Notes: generated by a model from the letters alone, not told the origin. A stretch of DNA of 64,000 nucleotides from Fermentibacter sp963718745 [NCBI: Candidatus Fermentibacterota bacterium] (GCA_963718745.1 OY970370.1:2356001-2420000); one strand, 5' to 3'; shown: positions 1-8,688, counted from the first letter of the stretch. A program made the numbers and translations.

Positions 1-22
1 GACCGCCTCCGGCGGTACTGCC

Positions 23-1807
23 GTGGCGTCGGTCTCCTCCAGGATCCCGCTCTCGCAGCTCTCTCTCGAGAGGTTCCGCAGGGAATCCATCCCCGGGCTC
101 TTCCTTCTCTCGCTCATACTCGTCACGCCGGTCGTCTTCCTTCTCTACCTCTCCTTCTTCAGCCGCCGGAACGAACTCGCATCCTTCGAAGCGACGCCCA
201 ACGGTACGAGACCGGATCCGATGCTGCCCTCGACCGAGCCGGTGGAGACGGGCAGGATAATGCGGGATGCCGTCAAATCGACACGGGGGACTGTGGGTCT
301 GGTCCTGCTCGACGATTCGGCGACCATCACCGCGATCAACGAAACGGCAGCCGACCTTCTCGACGGAAGGCCGGAGGACTTCATGGGCAGGAGCATCAGG
401 ACGCTCCCCTGCTTCGGACCCGCGGAGAGGGCGCTTCTGCGCAACGGTCCAGGCGACTGGAACCACAGGCAGACTGCTCTCCGGGCCGATCAGGCGACCG
501 GGGCCCCCCGCTTCCTGAGGGTTTCGGTCACGCCTCTCGGCGTGGAGGATGCCGGTCCGCTCTGGTTGACCATCCTGTCGGATATCACAGAGATGGAGGA
601 CCTGAAGAAGGAGAAGGAACGGCTCATGGAACGGGAGATGGCCGTGAACAGCTACGCCATCCTCGCAGCCATGGTCAGGGGTTTCTCCCACGACCTGAAC
701 AACCTGTTGTCGGGCGTGATAGGCGCCGCCTCCCTCGGAGAGGCGGTCCACGATCCCGGCAGCCCGGACAGGCAGAGGTACGAGGCGATCCTGGGAGCCA
801 CCGAGAGGGCGTCTGCGATTTCGGAAGAACTCTTCCACAGCGCCGGCCTGACCGAAAGCCATGCCGTGCCGCTCGATCCCGTGAGGGAGCTCGAGGAGAC
901 CACCGAGGCGCTCAGGAGCGTCCTCCCGAGGTCCATCTCGCTCGAGGTGAACCTCAAGGGAGTCCTTCCCAGGGTGATCGCCGACCGTGCCCTCCTGAGG
1001 CAGACGATCTACAACATGGCTCTCAGGTCCTCGGGAGCTCTCCAGGGGTCGGGCCGCATCAAGCTCTGGGTCGAGGACGTGCCCGATCCCTCCTCCGACC
1101 CCCGCTTCATGAACCAGTGCAGGAACCTGAGCGGGATCCACTGCATCTGCATCTGCATCTCCGACGGGACGATCCTTCCCCTGGGACTCCAGCGCTCCCT
1201 GTCCATGGCCGATTCCGATCCGTACGAGATCGAGAAGCTGTACGGAGCAGGCATGGCGGCCGTGCAGCAGGCCGTAAGGGTCATGAAGGGCGTCCTGGTC
1301 TTCTCGTCCGACCAGAGATGGACGACGATCAGGATGCTTCTGCCTGCCGCTCAGCGCATGGATGAACTCTCCGCCGGAGTACCGCTGCGGGGTGACATCT
1401 CGGTGCTCATCGCCGAGGAGGAGGTCATCGTCCGCGAGACGACGGCCCGAATCCTGCAGCACTACGGATTCAGGACCGTAGAAGCGGCCTCCGGAGAGGA
1501 GGCGCTGGCGGTGCTGGACCACGAGGGTTTCGATGCCCTCCTGCTCGATCTCGGCACCTTCGGGACCCCCTCGCTCGACGTCGCCCTGATCTGCAGCGAG
1601 AGATGGCCTTCGATGGCGGTCCTGTTCACGAGCGGATACGAGATTCCGGGCGACGTGAACAGTTTCCTGCGTGCGAGGGCCGGGGCTGGTTTCCTCAGGA
1701 AGCCCTATCCGCCCGAAGCCGTTTCCAACGAGATATCCAGGCTGGTCAACTCGCTCCGCTCCGGAGGCGGAAGCAGTCGGGAGTCGAAGAGCGATGAACA
1801 CTGGTGA
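23..1807 (+). CDS. PAS / histidine-kinase-like / receiver hybrid protein, possibly 5'-partial
   Basis: Membrane-anchored signalling protein. A hydrophobic segment at residues ~24-47 is followed by a PAS-like domain (~87-192), a kinase core and a C-terminal receiver (~459-585). The presumed phospho-acceptor region reads GFSHDLNN with His at 223, so the usual His-Glu is His-Asp. The ATPase part is weak: the G1-like box reads DGTILPLG rather than DxGxG. The receiver has an acidic cluster (AEEEV), Asp509 in LLLDL, a Thr-Ser in LFTSGY and Lys560 in RKPYPP, so it looks phosphorylatable. The frame stays open to the left edge of the window, so the GTG used here may not be the true start. Its stop overlaps the next gene's start region by 14 nt. 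The partner and signal are unknown. Confidence 0.75.
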   Translation: MASVSSRIPLSQLSLERFRRESIPGLFLLSLILVTPVVFLLYLSFFSRRNELASFEATPNGTRPDPMLPSTEPVETGRIMRDAVKSTRGTVGLVLLDDSATITAINETAADLLDGRPEDFMGRSIRTLPCFGPAERALLRNGPGDWNHRQTALRADQATGAPRFLRVSVTPLGVEDAGPLWLTILSDITEMEDLKKEKERLMEREMAVNSYAILAAMVRGFSHDLNNLLSGVIGAASLGEAVHDPGSPDRQRYEAILGATERASAISEELFHSAGLTESHAVPLDPVRELEETTEALRSVLPRSISLEVNLKGVLPRVIADRALLRQTIYNMALRSSGALQGSGRIKLWVEDVPDPSSDPRFMNQCRNLSGIHCICICISDGTILPLGLQRSLSMADSDPYEIEKLYGAGMAAVQQAVRVMKGVLVFSSDQRWTTIRMLLPAAQRMDELSAGVPLRGDISVLIAEEEVIVRETTARILQHYGFRTVEAASGEEALAVLDHEGFDALLLDLGTFGTPSLDVALICSERWPSMAVLFTSGYEIPGDVNSFLRARAGAGFLRKPYPPEAVSNEISRLVNSLRSGGGSSRESKSDEHW

Positions 1808-2489
1808 TATCCTTCTCAGGCTTGCCCTCGCCGCATTCTGCGGTGCCCTCCTGGGGCTGGAGCGGCAGATACACGGCAGGCCCGCCGGATTGAGGACCCA
1901 CATCCTGGTTGCAACCGGATCGGCCCTCATGACCCTGGCAGGAATGAGTTTCAGCACTGCCGCAGGCGCAGCCCAGGGGACTGCCGGGCTGGCATCCGAC
2001 CCCACGCGCATCGCTGCGGGAATCGTCACGGGCATAGGCTTCATCGGCGCAGGAGCGATACTCAGGACGAAGGACATGATCCGGGGGCTGACCACGGCCG
2101 CCTGCATCTGGGTGGCAGCCGGGACCGGCGTGGCGGCCGCCTTCGGCATGATCGTCCCGGTGATCGCCGTCACGGTCTTCTCCCTCGTCGTGCTGACCGG
2201 GTTCTCTCTCCTCGAGGAGCATATCCCGAGGCACAGGCAGAGGGATCTGAGGCTTGTGTGCGGCGCGGGTCCCAGGCCTTCCACGATCGCGAAGAGTGCG
2301 GGATCGATACTCGAATCGCGGGGTCTGAAGGCCAGGGACCTGGAGATGGATGTTTCCGCAGACGGGTTCGTGCTGATCTTCCACCTCCACTTCCTCGCCC
2401 GCTTCGACCTGCTCGACCTGCTCGAGGAGCTCCGTTCCCTCGAGGGTGTCACAAACGTAGCCTGGCTCGAACAGTCGACCGAAGTCTGA
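1794..2489 (+). CDS. MgtC/SapB-family membrane protein
   Basis: 231-residue protein with four to five hydrophobic segments in the N-terminal ~140 residues, starting with the family pattern LGLERQIHGRPAGLRTH and later GIGFIGAGAILR. Both are hallmarks of the MgtC/SapB fold. The soluble C-terminal ~80 residues look like the ACT-like tail found in longer family members. In pathogens MgtC is linked to Mg2+ stress and to inhibition of the F-ATPase; in most environmental bacteria the role is unknown. The ATG at 1794 lies inside the end of the upstream sensor gene, and the hydrophobic region begins directly after it, so I prefer it over longer versions. It is probably co-transcribed with the neighbours on both sides. 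Confidence 0.88.
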   Translation: MNTGDILLRLALAAFCGALLGLERQIHGRPAGLRTHILVATGSALMTLAGMSFSTAAGAAQGTAGLASDPTRIAAGIVTGIGFIGAGAILRTKDMIRGLTTAACIWVAAGTGVAAAFGMIVPVIAVTVFSLVVLTGFSLLEEHIPRHRQRDLRLVCGAGPRPSTIAKSAGSILESRGLKARDLEMDVSADGFVLIFHLHFLARFDLLDLLEELRSLEGVTNVAWLEQSTEV

Positions 2490-2491
2490 CC

Positions 2492-3337
2492 GTGAGAAAA
2501 TCCATCCGTCGGGCCGGGAAACCGGGGCTTGCCCTGGGCAGCGGTGCTTCGAGGGGGTGGGCGCACCTCGGCGTGCTCAGATTCCTCGAGGAGGCGGGGA
2601 TCAAGCCATACTGCGTCTGCGGAACAAGCATCGGTTCGATCGTCGGAGCGCTGCTCGCATCGGGCAGGCTGGGCGCCGCCGAGAAGGAGATCCACCAGGC
2701 CGACCTCCTGGGAGTTCTGTCCTATGTCTCTCCAGGCCTGAGGGGAGGCGGGCTCATAGATTCGTGGAAGGTCCACAACCTGCTGAGGGCCTGGTTCGGG
2801 CACGTGGACATCGAGGACCTGGACATCCCGTTTGCTGCAGTCGCGACGGATCTGGCGACCGGCGACCCGGTCGTCCTGGATTCGGGTGACCTCGTTTCGG
2901 CTCTGATGGCGAGCATCTCGATACCGGTTGTCTTTCCTCCCAGATTCTCGCACGGCCGCTGGCTGACCGACGGGGGGCTGTCGGATCCAGTACCCGTGAA
3001 TCCGGCCAGGACCCTCGGAGCGGACTTCGTGATAGCGGTGGATCTCAACAGCAGGACCCGCGGTGCGCCGCAGCCCGTCGCCTCCGGAGACGAAGAGGAG
3101 CGTGAACAGGGAGCGGACAGGAGGCCTCCCATCCATGTGACCCTGCTCGCCGCGCTCATGATCGCCGAGAGGAACCTCACCAGGACGAGGCTCCTGCTGG
3201 ACAGGCCCGATGTCCTGATAGAACCGGACCTGGCCCGGTACAACGGGACCGAGTTCCACAAGGCCCCTGAGCTGTCGATACTGGGATATGAAGCTGCGCG
3301 GTCCGCGCTCCCCGACCTGGCTTCCCCCGTCAGGTGA
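2492..3337 (+). CDS. Patatin-like phospholipase (RssA-type)
   Basis: 281-residue serine hydrolase of the patatin fold. It has the oxyanion-hole region LGSGASRGWAHLGVL near the N-terminus, the nucleophile elbow GTSIGS with Ser46, and the catalytic Asp160 in TDGGLSDPVPV, so the Ser-Asp dyad is complete. There is no signal peptide; family members of this length are usually cytosolic or membrane-associated lipid acyl hydrolases. The GTG start lies 2 nt after the stop of the MgtC gene with no clear Shine-Dalgarno of its own, which suggests translational coupling. A longer upstream reading would overlap the MgtC gene by more than 200 nt and carries no patatin sequence. Confidence 0.88.
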   Translation: MRKSIRRAGKPGLALGSGASRGWAHLGVLRFLEEAGIKPYCVCGTSIGSIVGALLASGRLGAAEKEIHQADLLGVLSYVSPGLRGGGLIDSWKVHNLLRAWFGHVDIEDLDIPFAAVATDLATGDPVVLDSGDLVSALMASISIPVVFPPRFSHGRWLTDGGLSDPVPVNPARTLGADFVIAVDLNSRTRGAPQPVASGDEEEREQGADRRPPIHVTLLAALMIAERNLTRTRLLLDRPDVLIEPDLARYNGTEFHKAPELSILGYEAARSALPDLASPVR

Positions 3338-3372
3338 GGATGTTGCGCCCGGGAGGCTTTTTTACTACCATA
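3330..3372 (+). terminator. Possible weak terminator after the patatin gene
   Basis: A GCTTCCC/GGGAGGC pairing (one G-U pair) spans the patatin stop codon with a long loop and is followed by a run of six T at 3358-3363. The arm positions and the large loop make this a weak candidate. Confidence 0.3.
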
Positions 3373-3402
3373 CCACCTCGCCCACACCGCTAGGAGGATA
3401 TC

Positions 3403-4212
3403 GTGGCCCTCTTCGGAAGCCCGGCCAAGAAACTGCTCTCCGCTCTAAACGATCCAGCCGCAGACTGGAAGCGCCTTCTGAGCATCGCGGACGGGATTTC
3501 CCTCTCCAAGGAGAAGCCGGGCATCGAGATATCCATTCTGGGCTCCCTGGTGGAGAAGGCCTGCGACAGCGAGCCCCTTCCCCTGGAGGATTTCGGTGCG
3601 CTGCTCCGGGTCCTGTCTGCCGCAGGTTTCGATCTGAACACTCCGATAGGCTCCCGCGGGGAGACCGCTCTGCATATCGCGGTATCTCACGGAAACGAGC
3701 GTGTCGTAGAGGCGCTGAGCCTTGCGGGATCATCCCCCGTAGCCGCCTGCGGAGGAGGTGTGACGCCCCTCCATTCGGCGGTCGCCGGGGGGAGCGTCCG
3801 GATGGTCGAGCTGCTCCTCCGGATAGGAGCCGACGTGAATGCCGAGGACTCCGAGGGCGGCATGCCCCTGCACCTGGCAGTCGCCGCCGCTGACTCCGAC
3901 AGGATAGTGGAGGCGCTTATCGAAGCCGGCGCAATAGTCTGGGCGAGGAACAGCAAGGGTGAGACCCCGGCCGGGATAGCCGCCTTCACCGGCAACAGGC
4001 AGTACTGCACGCATATCGAAAAAGCCATCAACAGACAGCGTACCAGCAGGCTGCTGCAGTGGAAGTGCCCGGCGTGCGCCAGTTCGATGGTCCGCCCTTC
4101 ACCCGGGCGTGTGGAGTGGCTCGTGGCTCTCTCCGTCTGGGAGCACCTGTCCTTCATCTGCGGGAGATGCGGCAGGAGGACGGACGCCCCCGAGCTGGAC
4201 GGCGAGCGCTAG
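3403..4212 (+). CDS. Ankyrin-repeat protein with C-terminal zinc ribbon
   Basis: 269 residues. The middle (about 85-205) holds four ankyrin repeats recognisable by TALHIAVSHGN, TPLHSAVAGGS, MPLHLAVAAAD and TPAGIAAFTGN. The last ~50 residues contain two CxxC pairs (CPAC and CGRC) spaced as in a zinc ribbon. The N-terminal ~80 residues are helical with no known motif. No signal peptide is visible, so it is probably a cytoplasmic protein-binding scaffold; the partner is unknown. GTG start with a strong AGGAGG 6 nt upstream. Its TAG stop overlaps the TAG stop of the convergent HD gene in the tetranucleotide CTAG at 4209-4212. Confidence 0.85.
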   Translation: MALFGSPAKKLLSALNDPAADWKRLLSIADGISLSKEKPGIEISILGSLVEKACDSEPLPLEDFGALLRVLSAAGFDLNTPIGSRGETALHIAVSHGNERVVEALSLAGSSPVAACGGGVTPLHSAVAGGSVRMVELLLRIGADVNAEDSEGGMPLHLAVAAADSDRIVEALIEAGAIVWARNSKGETPAGIAAFTGNRQYCTHIEKAINRQRTSRLLQWKCPACASSMVRPSPGRVEWLVALSVWEHLSFICGRCGRRTDAPELDGER

Positions 4213-5543
4213 TCCATCTCCAGCCCCCTGAAAAGGGGTATCGCAGCCTCCTCCAGCACCCTCACGCATGTCGCCGCGACCCGTTCCCCGAACTCCGGGG
4301 AACAGCTGACGGACAGCAGGTTGCGGTTGGGTTTCGCATCCGCCAGGTACCTTGCGAAGGGCGGATCCATCTCGGCCAGCGGTGCCAGCCTCCCTGAAGA
4401 CGTGATGAACTTTATGTCCGTCTTCCCGAACCTCTCCTCCGACACCTTGACCGCCTCCAGCGGAAGATCGACGAGGACCGCTCCGGGAGGCGCGCCGGCC
4501 CTCGAGGCGATCTCCGTCTCCAGGCTGGCCGCGATCTCCCTGGCGGAGCCGCCGAGCCCGCGGATCTGATCGATGAAATGCTCCTCGTCGCTCGAGCGGG
4601 AGGCGGCGTCGATCCTGAAGACCTGCGTGAACAGGTTCTGCCGGTACTTCACCCTCCAGGCCATGTCCCTCACCCACGGATCCCCCGACCTGCATACGAG
4701 GAAGCTCAGCAGTTCGTCGTCGGTCTGCTCGAAGAAGCGGTCCGTCTCCGAGAGATCCAGGATGCTGCGCCTCGCCGCCCTCAGCAGCATCTGGTCCACG
4801 ATCCTCGTCTTCTTGTGCAGATAGACGCTGGAGTACATCTGGAGCCGGGCCAGGAGGAAGTCCCTCACCGAGTCGAGGGCCTTGTGGAGGAACACCAGTT
4901 CGTCGCCCGACCGGACCATGGTGCTGATTATCCTGTCCACCTCGATGTGACCGTATGCGACTCCCGTGAAGTGGAAGTCCCTCTGCAGGTAGTCGAGCAT
5001 GTCCGCGTCGACCTCGCCGAAGATGATCTGCTGCATGTATCTGGGGCCTCTGTAGTCGGATCTGACAAGCCCGGCTACCTCGTCGGGGTCGACTCCGTAG
5101 CCGGCAAGGATCTCCGGGATCCGTCCCGCACCCGGGATGCCCATGGTCTTCTCGCCCCGGATCAGCCCGGCGACCAGGTCCATGTGATCCCCGCCGGTGA
5201 GTTCGATGTACAGAGGCTCGAGTGTATGGGACCACGGAGTGTGGCCGATGTCGTGCAGCATCCCTGCCGCCTCGAGAAGGGCTATGCCGGCTTCCTCGCC
5301 GGGCATGCCCGCGAGTATCGCCCTGCCGATCCTCCCCGCGAGAGAGGAGACTCCCAGCGCATGGGAGAGCCTCATGCAGTGAGCGCCGGGATAGCTCTGG
5401 AAGGTCGTCCCGAGCTGGTGGATGAAGCTCAGCCTCTGGACCTCGACCGTCTTCAGCAGATCCTCCTGGAGCGGCGACAGCCTGATGCTGCCGAGGACCG
5501 GGTCTCTCACGTACATCACTTTCCTGGCCTGATCGTGGATCAT
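4209..5543 (-). CDS. HD-domain phosphohydrolase (dNTPase/YdhJ-like)
   Basis: 444 residues. An N-terminal segment with DPVLGSIRLSPLQEDLL and SYPGAHCMRLSHALGV, followed by AAGMLHDIGHTPWSH, gives the H...HD metal-binding signature of HD-superfamily proteins related to dGTP triphosphohydrolases. The later DxxD region includes DMLDYLQRDFHFTG, typical of the SAMHD1/YdhJ-like branch. The likely reaction is hydrolysis of a nucleotide or other phosphoester; the substrate cannot be read from sequence. The ATG forms an ATGA overlap with the stop of the upstream nucleotidyltransferase-like gene, so the two are translationally coupled. A longer open frame upstream has no conserved sequence. Confidence 0.85.
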   Translation of the reverse strand: MIHDQARKVMYVRDPVLGSIRLSPLQEDLLKTVEVQRLSFIHQLGTTFQSYPGAHCMRLSHALGVSSLAGRIGRAILAGMPGEEAGIALLEAAGMLHDIGHTPWSHTLEPLYIELTGGDHMDLVAGLIRGEKTMGIPGAGRIPEILAGYGVDPDEVAGLVRSDYRGPRYMQQIIFGEVDADMLDYLQRDFHFTGVAYGHIEVDRIISTMVRSGDELVFLHKALDSVRDFLLARLQMYSSVYLHKKTRIVDQMLLRAARRSILDLSETDRFFEQTDDELLSFLVCRSGDPWVRDMAWRVKYRQNLFTQVFRIDAASRSSDEEHFIDQIRGLGGSAREIAASLETEIASRAGAPPGAVLVDLPLEAVKVSEERFGKTDIKFITSSGRLAPLAEMDPPFARYLADAKPNRNLLSVSCSPEFGERVAATCVRVLEEAAIPLFRGLEMD

Positions 5544-6535
5544 CCCTCGATCACCCGAGCCTTTCCGGATGGGCGGCGCGGTGGAGTACCCGCAGCCAGC
5601 CTGAACAGTACGACCGACAGGAAAGATGCCTTCCTCCAGCCCCGGAGCGTTAGCAGGGCGGCGAGGCTGCCGCTTCCGCGCCCGTTTCCGGCTGCGTCGA
5701 GGAACCATCCCCGGTCGGTGCCTGACGTCGCCATCATCTCGACGACCCGCGCCGGGACCTCGACGCCCCGGAACCCTCCAAGTGTCCCGGCCAGAGGCGC
5801 CAGCCTCCTGGCGAGACCTGTCCTCATGGCGAGGCGGGTGAATCGTCTCCAGTCGCCATCCCCCATCCTGGAGGCCAGGAGTGCAGCATCCACCCACCAG
5901 ATGCTCCTTGCGAAACCATGCCTGAGCATGTGGAGGAGGGTCAGGAGGAGCCTGTAGTCATCCGGGCAGGACAACAGGCCGGCTGCGGTCGCCCTGCTCT
6001 CGGTCTCGGAGGGATGGGGCAGCAGGCCGGGCAGCGTCGAGGGGAAGTAGGAAGGATGGCTGTGCAGGTCGAGGGGAATGCCGTCTTTCATGAGGAGCAT
6101 CCCTGAAACGACCCCCGATGTCAGGAGCGGTCTGCCCGGAGAAAACGGCTCCCAGCCCCCGCCCTCGAGCGAGCAGGCTGCGTCCAGCAGATCGCTCCTC
6201 CTGACGATTAGATCGAGATCGGCCATCGGGCGCAGGGCCGGATCCGGATAGAGCGTCAGGGCGAAGTCGGATCCCTTGTAGACCCAGGCCTCGATTCCGG
6301 AATCGCAGAGGGTCCGTGCGATCCGGTGCAGTGCGTTCTCGAGCGCTATCCAGCGGGCCGCCTGCAGCCTGCGTATCGAACGGCCGTCCGGGTCGTCGCA
6401 GAGGATCGCTCTGAGGTCGCGTTCAATACCCGCGCCGTCCGGGGGGGGCTTGCCCCCCGGATCGAAGGCTAGGCCGGACAGCCGCTCGAATGCGGCTCCG
6501 GCCCGTGCCAATCCCGAGTAACTCCCGATGGTCAT
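5540..6535 (-). CDS. Nucleotidyltransferase-family protein (PF14907-like)
   Basis: 331 residues. The region around ALHRIARTLCDSGIEAWVYKG, then DPALRPMADLDLIVRRSDL, matches the nucleotidyltransferase-like family often found next to HD or polysaccharide genes: a short helix and KG, followed by the metal-binding D-x-D of the polymerase-beta fold (DLDLIV). A later segment (PLDLHSHPSYFP) is also typical of this family. The product and acceptor are unknown. The start is uncertain: ATG 6535 is used here, but GTG 6580 would add 15 residues, and neither has a strong Shine-Dalgarno. It overlaps the HD gene by ATGA and is divergent from the PHP gene 80 nt away. Confidence 0.72.
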   Translation of the reverse strand: MTIGSYSGLARAGAAFERLSGLAFDPGGKPPPDGAGIERDLRAILCDDPDGRSIRRLQAARWIALENALHRIARTLCDSGIEAWVYKGSDFALTLYPDPALRPMADLDLIVRRSDLLDAACSLEGGGWEPFSPGRPLLTSGVVSGMLLMKDGIPLDLHSHPSYFPSTLPGLLPHPSETESRATAAGLLSCPDDYRLLLTLLHMLRHGFARSIWWVDAALLASRMGDGDWRRFTRLAMRTGLARRLAPLAGTLGGFRGVEVPARVVEMMATSGTDRGWFLDAAGNGRGSGSLAALLTLRGWRKASFLSVVLFRLAAGTPPRRPSGKARVIEG

Positions 6536-6615
6536 GTACCGATTCAACAAAGAAAGGCGCTCCGCGTCCAGATGTTGCACCCGGTTGCGCGCAGGGCGAT
6601 ATTGGCGACGTGGAT

Positions 6616-7503
6616 ATGAATGCTGCTGTCGACCTGCACGTGCACAGCTCGGCGTCCGACGGGGCACTGTCCCCGCGGAGCCTCGTCGAGGCTGCTCTCA
6701 ACCTCGGGCTGTCAGCCCTTGCGATAAGCGACCATGACACCGTCGACGGTCTTCCGGATGCCTTCGAAGCCTCACACGGAAAGTCACTGCTTTTCGTTCC
6801 GGCCGTCGAGCTGAGCATCAACCTCACCACCGGGGGCTCCGCCCATCTCCTGGGCTACTTCCCCGGAGTCGAACCGGCTATCCTCTGCGAGCCTGCGGGT
6901 GATCTCGGCAGGGCTCTCGCACATGTCCGGTCCGCCCGGGAGGCGAGGAATCCGCAGATCATAGAAAAGCTCGTCCAGCTGGGATATCCGCTGTTCGAGG
7001 AGGAGGTCCTGGAGTTCGCAGGAGGAGACGTAGTGGGCCGTCCCCACATCGCACAGGCCCTTCTGTCGCGCGGATACGTGCAGTCCTCCAGGGAGGCCTT
7101 CGACCGCTTCCTCGCCAGGGGGAGGCCGGCGTATGTCGAGCGCGAACGCCTCTGGGAGAATACCGCCATAGAAGTGATCAGGCAGATGGGGGGCCTTCCC
7201 GTGCTCGCCCATCCCGGCCTCCTGGAGAGGAGCCATGGCGAGCTGTCCTCGCTCATAAGGAGCCTGGCATCACGGGGGCTGGCCGGCGTCGAGGTGTACT
7301 ATCCAAGGCACTCGCCGGAAATGGTCTCGCTCCTCGAGAAGGAGGCCGCGTCCGCCCGGCTGCTCATGACCGGAGGAACCGACTTCCACGGCTCTGTGGA
7401 GGATTCCGCGGGGCTGGGAGGAACCAGGGGTGTATTCGTCGTTCTGGCCGGCCAGGTGGCCGGCTTTCTGGAAAGATGCGTCCCGGACAATATCGGAGGG
7501 TGA
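6616..7503 (+). CDS. PHP-domain phosphoesterase (TrpH/RNase AM-like)
   Basis: 295 residues. It opens with the PHP motif DLHVHSSASDGALSP, followed by AISDHDTVDG, VPAVELSI, and C-terminally VLAHPG and GGTDFHG. These are the metal-binding His/Asp/Glu blocks of the YciV/TrpH branch, whose E. coli member trims 5' ends of RNA and hydrolyses 3',5'-bisphosphonucleotides. ATG 6616 is preferred because the first PHP block follows within six residues; GTG 6610 is a possible alternative. The next gene follows after 3 nt. Confidence 0.87.
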   Translation: MNAAVDLHVHSSASDGALSPRSLVEAALNLGLSALAISDHDTVDGLPDAFEASHGKSLLFVPAVELSINLTTGGSAHLLGYFPGVEPAILCEPAGDLGRALAHVRSAREARNPQIIEKLVQLGYPLFEEEVLEFAGGDVVGRPHIAQALLSRGYVQSSREAFDRFLARGRPAYVERERLWENTAIEVIRQMGGLPVLAHPGLLERSHGELSSLIRSLASRGLAGVEVYYPRHSPEMVSLLEKEAASARLLMTGGTDFHGSVEDSAGLGGTRGVFVVLAGQVAGFLERCVPDNIGG

Positions 7504-7506
7504 TCG

Positions 7507-7710
7507 ATGGCGAAACTGAGCGAACTGGTCGAGAAGATCGATGAGACCGCAAAGGCCGGGGACAGGGAGAAGGCAGTCCGGATGATCGATTCCCTCCTGC
7601 AGAGGGCTCCGGACAATCCCGCGCTTGTTTCCCGCAAGACCAAGTATCAGGCCGAATTGGACATGCAGCGCAGGCTGCAGGCCCTGGAGAAGAAATTCGG
7701 GCTTGCCTGA
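7507..7710 (+). CDS. Small helical (TPR-like) protein
   Basis: 67 residues, all predicted helix. It has one TPR-like helical hairpin: a heptad-rich first helix (LSELVEKIDETAKAGDREKA), then LLQRAPDNPALVSRK, and a charged C-terminal helix. The ATG has no strong Shine-Dalgarno but lies 3 nt after the PHP stop. The downstream lipoprotein start lies within its last codons. Function unknown; it may be a small adaptor for one of the two neighbours. Confidence 0.72.
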   Translation: MAKLSELVEKIDETAKAGDREKAVRMIDSLLQRAPDNPALVSRKTKYQAELDMQRRLQALEKKFGLA

Positions 7711-8468
7711 TCCTGGCGGCCCTTGTCCTTGCTTTCTCGTCGTGCCGTGAACTCGATTCGGACGACGGGGGAGCGGCTTCCAGGTTCGCATCCCGCTGCA
7801 GGTCCCAGTGGGAGGGGACGGGAGTCTTCCTCCTCTCGGGCAGGGCGAGGGTGGACGGAGGCGACTTCCTCTTCGAGGGGAGGTTCGCTCTCTGGGGTGA
7901 TACCGGAAGCGGGAGGACGAGGGGCGACCTGTGCGGACCGGACGGCCTGCCTGTGCTGAGCTGGTCGATGGATTCCACCGGAGCGGTCTTCAGCATGCCT
8001 CGTGAAGAAGCCGCCTTCTTCCATCCGGGGGGGGTCTCGTTCGGCAGCTTCAGCCTGTCCGTCGAGAACCTCCTCTTCCTCGTCAGGACCGGGTTCCCGA
8101 TCTTGATGGATGCCTGGCAGATAGCCGAGGGGGCGACAATCTCCGGAGGCCGTGTCGGGTGGGAGTTCGATGCCGGGAACGGGGAAGTCCTGGTGGAGCT
8201 GAACCGTGGAGAGGTTTTCCCATCTTCGCTATCCTGGCCAGGAGGGAGTGCTTCCATTCTTTCCGCGAGCATGCATGACGAGTACCGTGCCTGGCCCTCC
8301 TCCTGGCGGTTCGAGACGGAAGGGCTGACGGCGGTGTTCGAGATCAGATCCTTCGACACGGATCCCGAACCCTGGCCCGGCCTTTGGGACCTCGAAGTAC
8401 CGTTCCCCGTCGATACGATCCAGCCTTCCGCCCCGCTCGAGCCAGTCTGGACACCGTCCCGGCACTGA
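7695..8468 (+). CDS. Putative lipoprotein (LolB/DUF4292-like) with a non-canonical start codon
   Basis: The reading frame carries a clear lipoprotein signal, LILAALVLAFSSC, ending in a lipobox Cys near residue 17, then a beta-rich ~240-residue domain resembling the LolA/LolB/DUF4292 type of outer-membrane lipoprotein factor; that assignment is tentative. No ATG, GTG or TTG exists in this frame upstream of the signal peptide. The first canonical start, GTG 7851, would remove the signal and about 50 residues. The best candidate is ATT 7695, five bases after a GGAG at 7686-7689, which also gives an Arg in the n-region. The alternative is CTG 7707, which overlaps the upstream stop as CTGA. The strongly hydrophobic start makes an open-frame artefact unlikely. 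Confidence 0.7.
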   Translation: MRACLILAALVLAFSSCRELDSDDGGAASRFASRCRSQWEGTGVFLLSGRARVDGGDFLFEGRFALWGDTGSGRTRGDLCGPDGLPVLSWSMDSTGAVFSMPREEAAFFHPGGVSFGSFSLSVENLLFLVRTGFPILMDAWQIAEGATISGGRVGWEFDAGNGEVLVELNRGEVFPSSLSWPGGSASILSASMHDEYRAWPSSWRFETEGLTAVFEIRSFDTDPEPWPGLWDLEVPFPVDTIQPSAPLEPVWTPSRH

Positions 8469-8560
8469 TTACGGTCACGCTTTCTTAACACACCTCCAAA
8501 TCAATGTTCCACAGCAGTATGAACTCGCAGCAGCGCCGGTCTGCACTGCCGGGACGGGCG

Positions 8561-8581
8561 GTTAACTCTGCAGGAGTTAAC
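8561..8581. promoter_or_regulatory. 21-bp perfect palindrome upstream of mreB
   Basis: GTTAACTC and GAGTTAAC are perfect 8-bp inverted arms around the spacer TGCAG. The site lies about 50 bp upstream of the predicted mreB -35 box, a position suited to an operator for a dimeric regulator. It does not match the CIRCE consensus. No T-tract follows, so it is not an intrinsic terminator. Confidence 0.5.
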
Positions 8582-8629
8582 AAGGACCGTTCGTCATCCG
8601 CTGGCGGGGACACTCATCACCGCGACTGG

Positions 8630-8658
8630 TTGACGCAGCTCTATCCTTATGGTATTGA
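8630..8658 (+). promoter_or_regulatory. Predicted sigma70-type promoter of the mre operon
   Basis: TTGACG at 8630-8635 and TATTGA at 8653-8658 are separated by 17 nt. The box ends 30 nt before the mreB ATG, in the only sizeable gap before the cell-shape operon. Confidence 0.6.
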
Positions 8659-8688
8659 ACACTCCCTGAGTTGTTTACGGAGGGGTTC

